A DNA stretch of 64,000 bases, taken from positions 124,001 to 188,000 of the forward strand of contig NZ_BAEN01000059.1 of the NCBI RefSeq assembly GCF_000314975.1. Reading direction: 5' to 3'. The translations under genes were made by a program, and so were the position numbers. Below are positions 27,850 to 36,859 of the stretch, one piece after another (within the stretch, counting starts at the first letter, position 1; every line of letters begins with the position of its first letter). The notes beneath the pieces are model-generated. The model was given only the letters and a program-made list of their open reading frames with translations. It had not been told where the DNA came from and did no database searches. The stretch is from Aliiglaciecola lipolytica E3 (GTDB lineage Bacteria; Pseudomonadota; Gammaproteobacteria; Enterobacterales; Alteromonadaceae).

Positions 27850-29913
27850 TTATTCTAATGATTTTAGATAGTGGTAAATTTCAACTTGAGAACGCAGTTT
27901 TTTGCGATTTCCGCGTTTGACATATTTATTGATTTGCTCTGCATCAATGACTCGAGCTTTAATCGTATCTTTTAGTTGAATTTCGAGAATATGAATAATT
28001 TGCTGTTTTAAATCGTTATCATAAATGGGGCAGCCAACTTCGATTCGATTATCCATATTTCGTCCCATCCAGTCTGCGGAAGAAATAAATACTTTAGGTT
28101 GCCCAGCATTTGTGAATACCATGACTCTAGGGTGCTCTAAGAAACGATCAACGATACTTGTAATGGTAATATTTTCACTAATGCCCGGGATGTTTGGGAT
28201 AAGTGAGCACATGCCTCGTACAATAGCTTTAACCTTTACCCCAGCTTGACTGGCTCGATACAAATCATCAATTAGCTGTTGATCAACTAAGTTATTTACC
28301 TTCAACGTAATCCCAGAAGGTAATCCTTCATTGGCATTTTGAATTTCTTGACGAACCAGTATTTGTATCTTTGTCCGTGCATTCAGTGGCGATACTTGTA
28401 AATGTTGGAACTTATTTCGTCTGTAAGGTAATTGAATGAGGTCAAACACCCAAATGGCTTCTTGTGCCAATTCTTGGTTGCGGGTGAATAAACTAAAATC
28501 AGTATAAATTTTAGCGGTCTTTTCGTTAAAATTCCCGGTACCAAAGTGCGAATAATGTACCAACTCGCCTTTTTCTTCTCGGCTGACGACACAAAGTTTA
28601 CTGTGAATTTTGAATGATGGAGAACCTAACACTACGCGTATTCCCGCATCTGTCATGGTTTTAGACCACTCAATGTTCGCTTCTTCGTCAAAGCGAGCAC
28701 GCAGTTCCACTACAACGGTTACGGTTTTACCATTGTCCACAGCGTCAATTAGTGAGCTAACAATACGCGATTTAGTTGCAACCCGATATATATTCAAGCG
28801 TATGTGTTTTACGCTTGGATCAAATGCCGCTTGGCGCACAAATTCAGTAAAATGCAAAAAGCGATGATACGGATAATAAAGCAAGATATCTTTGTGAGCG
28901 ATGGCATCAAATGCGGTATCAAAATCGGTAAAATGACGAGAATTAATAGCAGGTAATGCGGGGTTTTCTAAATAACTTCGCCCTACATTTGGGAAGCCAA
29001 TGAAATCTTTGAAGTTTCGATATGCACCGCCTGCAATTAAGCTGTCGAATGAACTTATTTTGAGTCGTTTTTTCAGGTTCTTTAGCATTTCAAGCGGCAT
29101 ATCCGCATCATAAATAACTCTGACTGGCTCAGCTATCAAACGCTGCTTCATACTTTCCGACATTTTTTCAACGAAACTTTCATCGATTTCGTCGTTAATC
29201 GAGTACTCAGAATCTCGGGTCACTTTGAATGAATACGCTTCCATTTCATCAAATTCAACAAAGCCTTTAAAAATGATATTCAAACAAAGCTGAATTACGT
29301 CATCAATTAAGATGATGTGCTTTTTCTTGCGACTTTTTTCAGGTGGAATTTGAATAAATCGCGACATGGCTTCTGTGGGTAATTCGATCGTGGCATATTT
29401 AGTGGCGCGATCTTTTTTATGAATTGCCACATAAAGGTAGGTACCGAAGTCATTTAAGCGATCGACCAGGTTTACTTTTTTATGTAGTAAAATTGGCGCA
29501 ATATGACGTAATATTTTGTTTTTAAAATAGTTTATTAACCACTCTTGTTGGTAAGGGGTTAATTGATTTTTGTCTACGATATGGATGTTGTATCGTTTTA
29601 AGCCAATCAACACATCGTCATACACTTTTTCAAACGACTCTGTAAGGGTAATGACTTTTTGTTGGATTTTTTCCATCAACAGTTTGGTATTTACTGCTGC
29701 TTGTTCGTTCCCTTCTTCCAGATGAATATAAATTTGCCGTTTTACTTCTGCAACCCTAACTCGATAAAACTCGTCCATATTACTCGAGAATATGCCCAAA
29801 AATCGGATTCGTTCCACAATCGGATTGTGTTTGTCCGCTGCTTCTTGCAAAACTCGTTCATTAAACGAAAGCCAGCTTAACTCTTTTGGATAATAGATTT
29901 GCTCTGGATACAT
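27850..29913 (-). CDS. ppk: Polyphosphate kinase 1
   Basis: Membrane-associated kinase that polymerises ATP gamma-phosphates into polyphosphate. 687 aa, as in E. coli Ppk. N-terminal domain begins PKELSWLSFNERVLQEA; the catalytic phospholipase-D-like half contains the autophosphorylated His in FKIHSKLCVVSR and the conserved HFGTGNFNEKTAKIYTD. A Pho-box-like sequence stands 57-74 bp upstream. Co-transcribed with ppx, giving a synthesis/degradation pair beside the phosphate import genes. Confidence 0.97.
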   Translation of the reverse strand: MYPEQIYYPKELSWLSFNERVLQEAADKHNPIVERIRFLGIFSSNMDEFYRVRVAEVKRQIYIHLEEGNEQAAVNTKLLMEKIQQKVITLTESFEKVYDDVLIGLKRYNIHIVDKNQLTPYQQEWLINYFKNKILRHIAPILLHKKVNLVDRLNDFGTYLYVAIHKKDRATKYATIELPTEAMSRFIQIPPEKSRKKKHIILIDDVIQLCLNIIFKGFVEFDEMEAYSFKVTRDSEYSINDEIDESFVEKMSESMKQRLIAEPVRVIYDADMPLEMLKNLKKRLKISSFDSLIAGGAYRNFKDFIGFPNVGRSYLENPALPAINSRHFTDFDTAFDAIAHKDILLYYPYHRFLHFTEFVRQAAFDPSVKHIRLNIYRVATKSRIVSSLIDAVDNGKTVTVVVELRARFDEEANIEWSKTMTDAGIRVVLGSPSFKIHSKLCVVSREEKGELVHYSHFGTGNFNEKTAKIYTDFSLFTRNQELAQEAIWVFDLIQLPYRRNKFQHLQVSPLNARTKIQILVRQEIQNANEGLPSGITLKVNNLVDQQLIDDLYRASQAGVKVKAIVRGMCSLIPNIPGISENITITSIVDRFLEHPRVMVFTNAGQPKVFISSADWMGRNMDNRIEVGCPIYDNDLKQQIIHILEIQLKDTIKARVIDAEQINKYVKRGNRKKLRSQVEIYHYLKSLE

Positions 29914-29969
29914 TTGTTACCTGATATTTCTCACGCTTTTTCAATAGGATGGAATGTTCCATGGTTTGT

Positions 29970-29987
29970 ATGACAGTTTTGTTAAAG
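29970..29987 (-). promoter_or_regulatory. Candidate Pho box upstream of ppk
   Basis: On the minus strand CTTTAAC-AAAA-CTGTCAT: the second heptamer is a perfect Pho-box half (CTGTCAT), the first matches 4 of 7, with the canonical 4-bp A/T spacer. It stands 57-74 bp before the ppk start. Would place ppk-ppx under PhoB; inference. Confidence 0.4.
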
Positions 29988-30006
29988 TTCGCAATTTCAT
30001 TGCGAA
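29988..30006 (-). terminator. Stem-loop after gcvR-like gene
   Basis: TTCGCAAT-TTC-ATTGCGAA, 8 perfect pairs, 3 nt beyond the stop of the GcvR-like gene. The following minus-strand bases are CTTTAAC, so the T-run is weak; probable but not certain terminator. Confidence 0.5.
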
Positions 30007-30009
30007 TTA

Positions 30010-30522
30010 CTAACGTAAATCCACATCCACCACTAAATCATTGGCAATATTTTCTAATGCATCGGAAAGTTCATCTAGATGAAACCCTTCCGGAATAGCC
30101 ACAATAGCATGGGCTTTGAATAGCAAACTCCCCCAATTTGGAGCGCTCTGGCAACTAGACTCAAATTTAACAATATTGATATTAAAACGGCTCAAGGTTG
30201 AAGTAAGTTCTTGTACGATGCCGGGTTTATCATTGCCCATGATATCAATTTCCACGATATCGGATTTTTGGTTAGCATCCACATCGGCACTGACCGAATG
30301 TATGGTTAGGTGAGGGTGCTTGTGCAGATAATCTATTAATATTTGATGATTGTCTTCGGGAATATCTACTTCAACGAAGCCAGCAAAATGACCAGCCATA
30401 TAAGAAAAATTACTGGATAACCAGTTACCACCTAACGAATATACTTTCTGAGCTAGCGATTCTACCAAGCCAGGTTTATCTTTTCCTATCAACGTTAAAA
30501 TTATTGGTTTCATTGGTTTCAT
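30010..30522 (-). CDS. GcvR-like protein with two ACT domains
   Basis: 170 aa from ATG 30522. Two ACT domains: residues ~6-75 (IILTLIGKDKPGLVESLAQ) and ~85-165 (IDIMGNDKPGIVQELTSTL), the arrangement of GcvR, which senses glycine and binds the activator GcvA. The exact target here is not shown; other tandem-ACT regulators look similar. The 5' end carries three tandem 9-bp repeats that give GTG, ATG and ATG in frame; AGAAGG is best spaced for ATG 30522. Confidence 0.85.
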   Translation of the reverse strand: MKPMKPIILTLIGKDKPGLVESLAQKVYSLGGNWLSSNFSYMAGHFAGFVEVDIPEDNHQILIDYLHKHPHLTIHSVSADVDANQKSDIVEIDIMGNDKPGIVQELTSTLSRFNINIVKFESSCQSAPNWGSLLFKAHAIVAIPEGFHLDELSDALENIANDLVVDVDLR

Positions 30523-30529
30523 TGGTTTC
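30503..30529 (-). repeat. Three tandem 9-bp repeats at the gcvR-like start
   Basis: ATTGGTTTC three times on the plus strand, reading (GTG/ATG)-AAA-CCA on the minus strand and encoding M-K-P repeats. Each unit carries a potential start codon, so gain or loss of a unit would shift the start relative to the fixed ribosome site without changing frame. Confidence 0.85.
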
Positions 30530-30754
30530 ACCTTCTGCCTGTTAATTCTAATAAGCCTAAACTATTTCTATTGCGCCAACTAGAGGGAGGTGGCAAGTTT
30601 TCATAGCTCAAACAATTGATAATTCGTGTATTAATCATAGCGTTGATTTTTCAGCATATCACTAATAAGCGTAGATACGACTATACAGATTGTCGCTTGC
30701 TAGATTGTCTATATCCATTACACTAAGCACAATTTCAAAAGCAGGGTTAGTTTT

Positions 30755-32917
30755 GTGAGTCAATCATCTGTTGATGAATCAACATCTAGCAACTCCCAAA
30801 CGGCGAGGAACGTTCGTTTAAGGAAATTTAAGAATCGCCTAGTTGCTGGTGCTATCACCATGTCCGGTTGGCTAGTTCTGCTGACCTTGGCGTTGTTGGT
30901 TTGGCATTTAATCGCACAAGTTCTACCATTGACTCGCGATGTGTCAGTTAAGCCCCATTATCAATTTGCTATTGCCTCCGATGAAACTATTTTGCATTTG
31001 GGGGATGTCATTAATCGCGTACCTGTCATAACGTTAGACAAAGACTGCCGGGTAAATTTTTATACGCAGGCTGATAATGATCCCTCCCCTAAACTAACAA
31101 AAACTAAAATAATGCCATTACTTTGCACTGATCAGGTAAAAGTGAAAGTTTACGAAGGGCAATTATATTTAGCGATTTTAAGCCACGCAGGTATTTTGCG
31201 AATCGAAAAACTCAACCAAGTTGATAAACAACTTTTTCCTGAACTGGAAATGACGTTGGCGGTCGCGGAAGCTTCTTTGTCATCGACAATTAGTCAGTTT
31301 GATTTTCAGTTATCTACTAATTTAATTATGTTGTCGGTCAGACAGGAGAATACTTGGAAAGTTTATAGTGTCGATGGTCGTAGCAAAGAAGAAATTAATA
31401 GCACTCAAATCAGTGATGCGAAGCATCTAAAACTGCTGCCTCGAATTGCTAAATTTATTTACGTAAAAGATAAAAAACTAACTACTCAGGATGTCTTAAC
31501 CGGTAGTGTAAATAATATTGCGTTCAATCGAGAGATAGCGAACCTAAATGTATTTCCGAGTCAACGTTCTTTGTTTATTGGACTGAAGGATAAGACTTTG
31601 CAAAAGTGGGGGATTGTAAATAATCAAGGAACATTAGTTTTTCAGCCCATCTACTTCATAACTAAAGAAACTTATGCTCGTCATATTTTAATCCATCAAA
31701 CTGAGAATGCCGCCTTTATCCTCAATGAAAAAAATCAACTGGAAATAATGAATCATGTAACCGGAGAACAAGTTAGTGATGGTTTCATAAACAACATGGG
31801 ATCATTGATTCAGTTGAGTCAGAATTATGTTTACACAAATAATCGCAATGCAATTGATACTTGGAAGATTGAATCAATTTCTGGCGTGAATACGTTTCAA
31901 TCTTTGTGGGGTAAAAACACCTATGAAGGATACTCAGAGCAGGATTACGTTTGGCAAACTACCTCTGCAGGCGATTATCAGGAAACCAAATACAGTTTGG
32001 TGCCACTCGTCATAGGGAGTTTAAAAGCGTCATTACTCGCACTACTCATTGCCGTTCCATTGGCATTAAGCGCCGCAATTTATACTGCTTTTTTTGCACC
32101 GGTAAAATTACGTAACTGGATAAAGCCTAGCATTGAAATACTTGAGGCTATCCCATCAGTTGTTTTAGGTTTTATTGCAGCAATTTGGTTAGCGCCGTTA
32201 GCAGAGCAATTTATTCTGTCGCTGCTTTTATTTGTAGTGATGATTCCTTTGGTACTGTTTTTATTCGCTCTACTGCACCATCCTCTGGTAGAGCGTTTGC
32301 CTCAGCAGTTTAAACAAGGCTGGGAATTACCTATTGCTTCTATTCTACTCGTCGCATTAGGTTTCTTCGTTTATATGGTGACCGACTCGATAACTGTAGC
32401 TTCAAGCAATTTGCAGGATCATTGGTTAATCCCCATCGATAAACTGGAAAATATGAATAAAAGTACCATCGTGGTCGCCTTGGCACTGGGTATTGCTATA
32501 GTTCCGAGTATTTATTCTCTTGCTGAAGATGCGATATATGAGGTACCACACAGTTTGAAACAGGCCTCTTTGGCGTTAGGTGCGACTAAGTTACAAACAC
32601 TTCGAAATGTGGTGTTGATACTGGCTTACCCAGGTATATTGAGCGCCGTTGCATTAGGCTTAGGACGCGCATTTGGGGAAACCATGATAGTACTTATGGT
32701 AACTGGAAATACGCCGGTGGCGAATTGGGATTTTTTATCTGGCCTGCGCACGCTAACAGCTAATTTAGCGATTGAACTGCCTGAATCTGAAGTGGGTAGC
32801 AGCCACTATCAAATTCTATTTTTAACGGCACTTGTGTTGTTTTCGTTTACGTTTGTTTTGAATACGCTGGCCGAGTTGTTACGCCAATGGTTACGGAAAA
32901 ATTATCAGCATGGATAA
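30755..32917 (+). CDS. pstC: Phosphate ABC transporter permease PstC (long form)
   Basis: Inner-membrane permease of the high-affinity phosphate importer. 720 aa, more than twice the ~320 aa of E. coli PstC. TM1 is at about 33-55; then a ~350-residue extracytoplasmic region (56 to ~410); then the MetI-type permease core at about 412-715. The EAA-loop region is VPHSLKQASLALGATKLQTL. The long form occurs in Alteromonas/Shewanella-type bacteria; the role of the insert is not known. Start GTG 30755. Overlaps pstA by 8 nt. No pstS lies in this operon. Confidence 0.92.
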   Translation: MSQSSVDESTSSNSQTARNVRLRKFKNRLVAGAITMSGWLVLLTLALLVWHLIAQVLPLTRDVSVKPHYQFAIASDETILHLGDVINRVPVITLDKDCRVNFYTQADNDPSPKLTKTKIMPLLCTDQVKVKVYEGQLYLAILSHAGILRIEKLNQVDKQLFPELEMTLAVAEASLSSTISQFDFQLSTNLIMLSVRQENTWKVYSVDGRSKEEINSTQISDAKHLKLLPRIAKFIYVKDKKLTTQDVLTGSVNNIAFNREIANLNVFPSQRSLFIGLKDKTLQKWGIVNNQGTLVFQPIYFITKETYARHILIHQTENAAFILNEKNQLEIMNHVTGEQVSDGFINNMGSLIQLSQNYVYTNNRNAIDTWKIESISGVNTFQSLWGKNTYEGYSEQDYVWQTTSAGDYQETKYSLVPLVIGSLKASLLALLIAVPLALSAAIYTAFFAPVKLRNWIKPSIEILEAIPSVVLGFIAAIWLAPLAEQFILSLLLFVVMIPLVLFLFALLHHPLVERLPQQFKQGWELPIASILLVALGFFVYMVTDSITVASSNLQDHWLIPIDKLENMNKSTIVVALALGIAIVPSIYSLAEDAIYEVPHSLKQASLALGATKLQTLRNVVLILAYPGILSAVALGLGRAFGETMIVLMVTGNTPVANWDFLSGLRTLTANLAIELPESEVGSSHYQILFLTALVLFSFTFVLNTLAELLRQWLRKNYQHG

Positions 32918-34469
32918 GTGGAAGTTTAACCTAGCACAAAAACAATCGATGATAACCAGTGCAACTGCAGCGGTTGCCGCGTTTTTAGTGCTGGTGCTGG
33001 TGGCACTATCGTTTTTCATTTTTATTCGAGGTGGGAATTTTTTCTGGCCGCAAAACATTCATACTATTGTTTACAAGAGGCAAGATGAAACCTTGCAAAC
33101 TCATTTTGTTAGGTTAGACGCGAAAACCATGCGTGTAGACGAGGAGCTGTTGCATTTTCGTTATTCCTCACCCGAACAGCTCTTTGATGGGCAGCTTACT
33201 TTAAATGAATCTAACATTATTAGTAGTGAAGCGGCTCCTAGCGTGGCGGTGGTTGCGTTAAAAAATGGTGGTTCGGTAATCGCAAAAGTTACCTCGATAA
33301 CTGATTTTCAAGGCAAACGAGTCGGTATAGAGCAATTTGCTAAAGTCACTGAGCAGATTGATGAGTATCTTCAAACCATAAATTTTGTGCGCCAAGGCGA
33401 ATTGGCAGATATTCACCGTGGCCTTGCTGCAATGGATAAACGTGGTGTAGATGAAGATGCTCCCGCCAGAGTAAAGTTAGCCAAGCGTTATTATCAGTTG
33501 CAGGACGTGATCGAGAATGTTGAACGAAAGTTGGATGGCTACGTGTTATCAGTCGAATTCGCAGACAACACGTCTTATCCACTATTCATGCAGAACGTTA
33601 GTGAGTTTTACTATCCGAATGAAATGAATGTGGGAGAAAAATTCCTTTTTGCGTTGTCCGCATTTGGTTCGTTTATCAGTGACGCTCCAAAATTGAATAA
33701 CACTTCGGGTGGGGTTTTTCCGGCGCTGTTTGGGACCATTGTCATGGTTCTGCTGATGACTATTTTAGTCACACCCTTTGGTGTATTAGCAGCAGTGTAT
33801 TTATATGAATACGCGCCACAGAATAAAACAACTGCACTGATTCGAATTTCAGTCAATAACTTGGCGGGTGTGCCCTCTATCGTTTATGGTGTATTTGGAC
33901 TTGGTTTTTTTGTTTTTGTTGTCGGCGAAAGTATCGATAACATTTTATTTGGCGACGATCTCAATTCCACGACTTTCGGCGCGCCTGGCATTTTTTGGGC
34001 GTCATTAACAATGGCTATATTGACACTACCGGTCGTGATAGTAGCCACTGAGGAAGGATTACGAAGAGTACCTCAGTCATTGCGTGATGGCAGTTATGCT
34101 TTAGGGGCGACTCAAGCCGAAACAATATTTAAGATGATTTTACCCATCGCAAGTCCTGGCATCATGACCGGCGTCATTTTGGCTATCGCCAGAGGAGCGG
34201 GGGAAGTTGCACCTTTAATGTTGGTCGGGGCGGTAAAGTTTGCACCAGCTTTGCCTGTAGACACTGAATTCCCCTTTGTACATTTACAGCGGCAGTTTAT
34301 GCATTTGGGCGTCCTAATATATGACGGTGCTTTTCATAGTCAGAATATTGGAAATGGCTCATCATTTATATTTGCATGCTGTTTGTTGTTGCTGTTAATT
34401 GTGTTGAGCCTGAACTTAATCGCGATTTTTATTCGTAACCGACTTCGTAAACAATACGCACAAAATTAG
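32910..34469 (+). CDS. pstA: Phosphate ABC transporter permease PstA (long form)
   Basis: Second permease subunit of the Pst importer. 519 aa against about 300 in E. coli. TM1 lies at about 18-40, followed by a ~200-residue periplasmic region with coiled character (IHRGLAAMDKRGVDEDAPAR region). The permease core begins near residue 265 (GTIVMVLLMTILVTPFGVLA) with EAA loop VPQSLRDGSYALGATQAETI. Overlaps pstC by 8 nt and precedes pstB by 13 nt. Both permeases carrying large inserts suggests that they interact on the periplasmic side (inference). Confidence 0.93.
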   Translation: MDKWKFNLAQKQSMITSATAAVAAFLVLVLVALSFFIFIRGGNFFWPQNIHTIVYKRQDETLQTHFVRLDAKTMRVDEELLHFRYSSPEQLFDGQLTLNESNIISSEAAPSVAVVALKNGGSVIAKVTSITDFQGKRVGIEQFAKVTEQIDEYLQTINFVRQGELADIHRGLAAMDKRGVDEDAPARVKLAKRYYQLQDVIENVERKLDGYVLSVEFADNTSYPLFMQNVSEFYYPNEMNVGEKFLFALSAFGSFISDAPKLNNTSGGVFPALFGTIVMVLLMTILVTPFGVLAAVYLYEYAPQNKTTALIRISVNNLAGVPSIVYGVFGLGFFVFVVGESIDNILFGDDLNSTTFGAPGIFWASLTMAILTLPVVIVATEEGLRRVPQSLRDGSYALGATQAETIFKMILPIASPGIMTGVILAIARGAGEVAPLMLVGAVKFAPALPVDTEFPFVHLQRQFMHLGVLIYDGAFHSQNIGNGSSFIFACCLLLLLIVLSLNLIAIFIRNRLRKQYAQN

Positions 34470-34482
34470 AATGTAGGAATGC

Positions 34483-35289
34483 ATGTTAAAACTATTTGAA
34501 CATGACAAGTTAGATGTCAATAATCTGAAACCGGAACAAATCGCAATAGAAGTTAAACAACTCAATTTGCATTTTGGTCAAAAGCAGGTGCTTGAAGATG
34601 TCAATATGGCGATCCCTAAAAATCAAGTTACTGCCCTAATTGGTCAAAGTGGTTGCGGAAAGTCGAGTCTTATTAGTTGTTTTAATCGTATGAACGACTT
34701 ACTTCATGATTGCGAAGTCAGTGGACAGGTTATTATTTCAGGGCAAGATATTTATCATCGTAAGCAAAACGTCGCGACGCTGCGGACACAAGTTGGAATG
34801 GTGTTCCAAAAACCGAATCCGTTCCCTATGTCTGTTTTCGACAATGTTTCTTATGGGTTAAAACTGCAAGGTGTAAATGAGCGACGTAAACTTGATGATG
34901 CAGTTGAACAAGCTTTAAGGGAAACTGGTTTGTGGACTGAAGTAAGGGATAGATTATTTGAATCAGCTCTGACTTTGTCTGGTGGGCAACAACAACGTAT
35001 GGTTATCGCTCGCGCTTTAGCTTTAAAGCCCGAAATATTGTTGCTGGATGAGCCCACTTCCGCGTTAGATCCGTTAGCAACTTTGCATATTGAAGAGCTA
35101 TTGAATCAATTGAAAGCTCAGCACACTGTGATTATTGTTACCCATAATATGCAGCAAGCCGCACGTGTATCAGACTATACTGCGTTTATCCATCAGGGTA
35201 AGGTGATTGAATATTCAGACAGCGACAGTTTATTTACTATGCCCAAGCAGAAACGCACAGAATCATACATAACCGGGCGTTACGGATAG
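34483..35289 (+). CDS. pstB: Phosphate ABC transporter ATP-binding protein PstB
   Basis: Cytoplasmic ATPase of the Pst importer, 268 aa, normal length. Walker [10 protein letters not shown], the PstB-typical FNRMNDL just after it, Q-loop [16 protein letters not shown], signature LSGGQQQR, Walker [13 protein letters not shown] and switch His [13 protein letters not shown]. Followed by phoU after 6 nt. Confidence 0.98.
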   Translation: MLKLFEHDKLDVNNLKPEQIAIEVKQLNLHFGQKQVLEDVNMAIPKNQVTALIGQSGCGKSSLISCFNRMNDLLHDCEVSGQVIISGQDIYHRKQNVATLRTQVGMVFQKPNPFPMSVFDNVSYGLKLQGVNERRKLDDAVEQALRETGLWTEVRDRLFESALTLSGGQQQRMVIARALALKPEILLLDEPTSALDPLATLHIEELLNQLKAQHTVIIVTHNMQQAARVSDYTAFIHQGKVIEYSDSDSLFTMPKQKRTESYITGRYG

Positions 35290-35295
35290 AAGTTT

Positions 35296-35973
35296 ATGGC
35301 CTATATTGAAATTAATACCCATATTTCTGTTGGATTTAATAAAGAGTTAGAGAATTTAAAAAACTCTGTGTTGACCATGGGGGGATTGCTTGAACAGCAA
35401 CTCAACGACACTTTACAGGCATTAAAAACCAATAATGCTGGCCTTGCCGAAAAAGTGGTCATCAACGATAAAGAAATTAACTCTATGGAAATACAGATTG
35501 ACGAAGAGTGTATGCGCATCATTGCTCGTCGTCATCCAACTGCTAGTGACCTACGTTTGATTATGACTATTGCTAAGGCAATTGCAGACATAGAACGTAT
35601 GGGCGATGAAATTGAACGGATAGCGAAATTAATTTCAAGTTCAAAAGTCCCTGATTCTGATAGTCTTAAATCGAATATGTTGGTAATTGGCGAACATGTA
35701 CTGGCTATGCTAAAAGATACGTTAGATGCTTTTGCGCGACTAGATTTAGAAGCCGCGCAACAAACGTATCAAAATGACGAAGAGATTGATGCGCAATACA
35801 AAGATTTACTAAGTATCACTATTTTAGAAATGCAACAGCATTCTGATGAGTTAGAAAACTGGCTTGAAGTGCTTTGGGCGTTGCGTTCTTTTGAGCGTAT
35901 CGGTGATCGCTGTAAAAACGTATGTGAGTACGTTATGTTTTTAGTTAATGGTTCAGATAATCGACACACCTAG
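35296..35973 (+). CDS. phoU: Phosphate signalling protein PhoU
   Basis: Metal-binding helical-bundle protein that links Pst to PhoR and keeps the Pho regulon off when phosphate is plentiful. 225 aa with two three-helix PhoU repeats, each with the acidic motif (ADIERMGDEIERIA in the first, RSFERIGDRCKNVCEYV in the second). Last gene of pstCAB-phoU. PhoB/PhoR are not in the window. Confidence 0.97.
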   Translation: MAYIEINTHISVGFNKELENLKNSVLTMGGLLEQQLNDTLQALKTNNAGLAEKVVINDKEINSMEIQIDEECMRIIARRHPTASDLRLIMTIAKAIADIERMGDEIERIAKLISSSKVPDSDSLKSNMLVIGEHVLAMLKDTLDAFARLDLEAAQQTYQNDEEIDAQYKDLLSITILEMQQHSDELENWLEVLWALRSFERIGDRCKNVCEYVMFLVNGSDNRHT

Positions 35974-36164
35974 TCGAAATAAACGGGTAATTTTTTCGCT
36001 TTTTTAGGTGCTTATTTGAGCACTTTCGATTTTGTGACGATTTGCTTGGAAGCCAATAATATAAAGGGCTGAAAGTAGTCATAAAAATGTCATATAAACA
36101 GGATAGTCTTTCGCGTATGATCTACGCTTCAGAAATGGCTAATTCAATTTATTACGAGAATATA

Positions 36165-36842
36165 ATGTCAACAAACTCTTTTCTTGGTGTGTTTGCTAAG
36201 TCACCACTGAAGCCCATAGAAGATCATATAGATCTGGTTGATCAGTGCACTCAACTCCTTGCTCCTTTTTTCGAATGCGTTTTTCAATGTGATTGGACGC
36301 AAGCTGAAAAAGTGCAACAACAAATATCGCAATTGGAAAAACAGGCCGACAATGTTAAGCGAGAGCTTCGCGCTAATTTGCCGACTGGGTTGTTTATGCC
36401 AATTCAACGTCAGGATATTCTGACGTTAATAACCGAACAGGATAAATTGGCTAATAAGGCTAAAGATATTTCTGGACGTATCATTGGTCGACAATTGCAG
36501 ATACCTGAAGTATTGCAAGAATCGTTTAATGCGTATTTATTAAAATGTTTAGCTGCGTCAACCCAAGCAAAGGAAGTCATCAACGAGTTAGATGAGCTTC
36601 TCGAAGCGGGTTTTAAAGGCAGAGAAGTTGATTTAGTCGAAAAAATGATTTCGCATCTAGATCAAATAGAAGATGAGACTGATAGTATGCAGCGCGAGAT
36701 TCGCAGTTCTCTACTGAAAATTGAGTCAGGCATAAATCCTGTAGATGTTATGTTTTTGTACAGCATCATTGAATGGGTCGGTCAATTAGCTGACACCGCA
36801 GAGCGTGTCGGAGCGAGACTTGAATTGATGTTAGCAGGTTAA
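36165..36842 (+). CDS. DUF47/PhoU-like protein associated with PitA
   Basis: About 225 aa, TIGR00153/DUF47 family, a PhoU-like helical bundle found next to Pit transporters. The family N-terminus is NSFLGVFAKSPLKPIEDH, so ATG 36165 is chosen although the frame opens at 36087. Later HLDQIEDETDSMQREIR carries the acidic PhoU-like motif. It precedes pitA by 17 nt and probably modulates it. The window thus holds two PhoU-fold proteins, one per transporter. Confidence 0.92.
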   Translation: MSTNSFLGVFAKSPLKPIEDHIDLVDQCTQLLAPFFECVFQCDWTQAEKVQQQISQLEKQADNVKRELRANLPTGLFMPIQRQDILTLITEQDKLANKAKDISGRIIGRQLQIPEVLQESFNAYLLKCLAASTQAKEVINELDELLEAGFKGREVDLVEKMISHLDQIEDETDSMQREIRSSLLKIESGINPVDVMFLYSIIEWVGQLADTAERVGARLELMLAG

Positions 36843-36859
36843 ATAAGGCGTATACCTCT

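Noticed and set aside
30687-30709. Direct repeat AGATTGTC twice upstream of pstC, a possible Pho box
   Set aside because: The repeats are 15 nt apart, not the 11-nt period of PhoB sites, and the half-sites differ from CTGTCAT.
36008-36023. Short stem GTGCT/AGCAC after phoU
   Set aside because: Five pairs and a poor T-tract; not enough for a terminator call.
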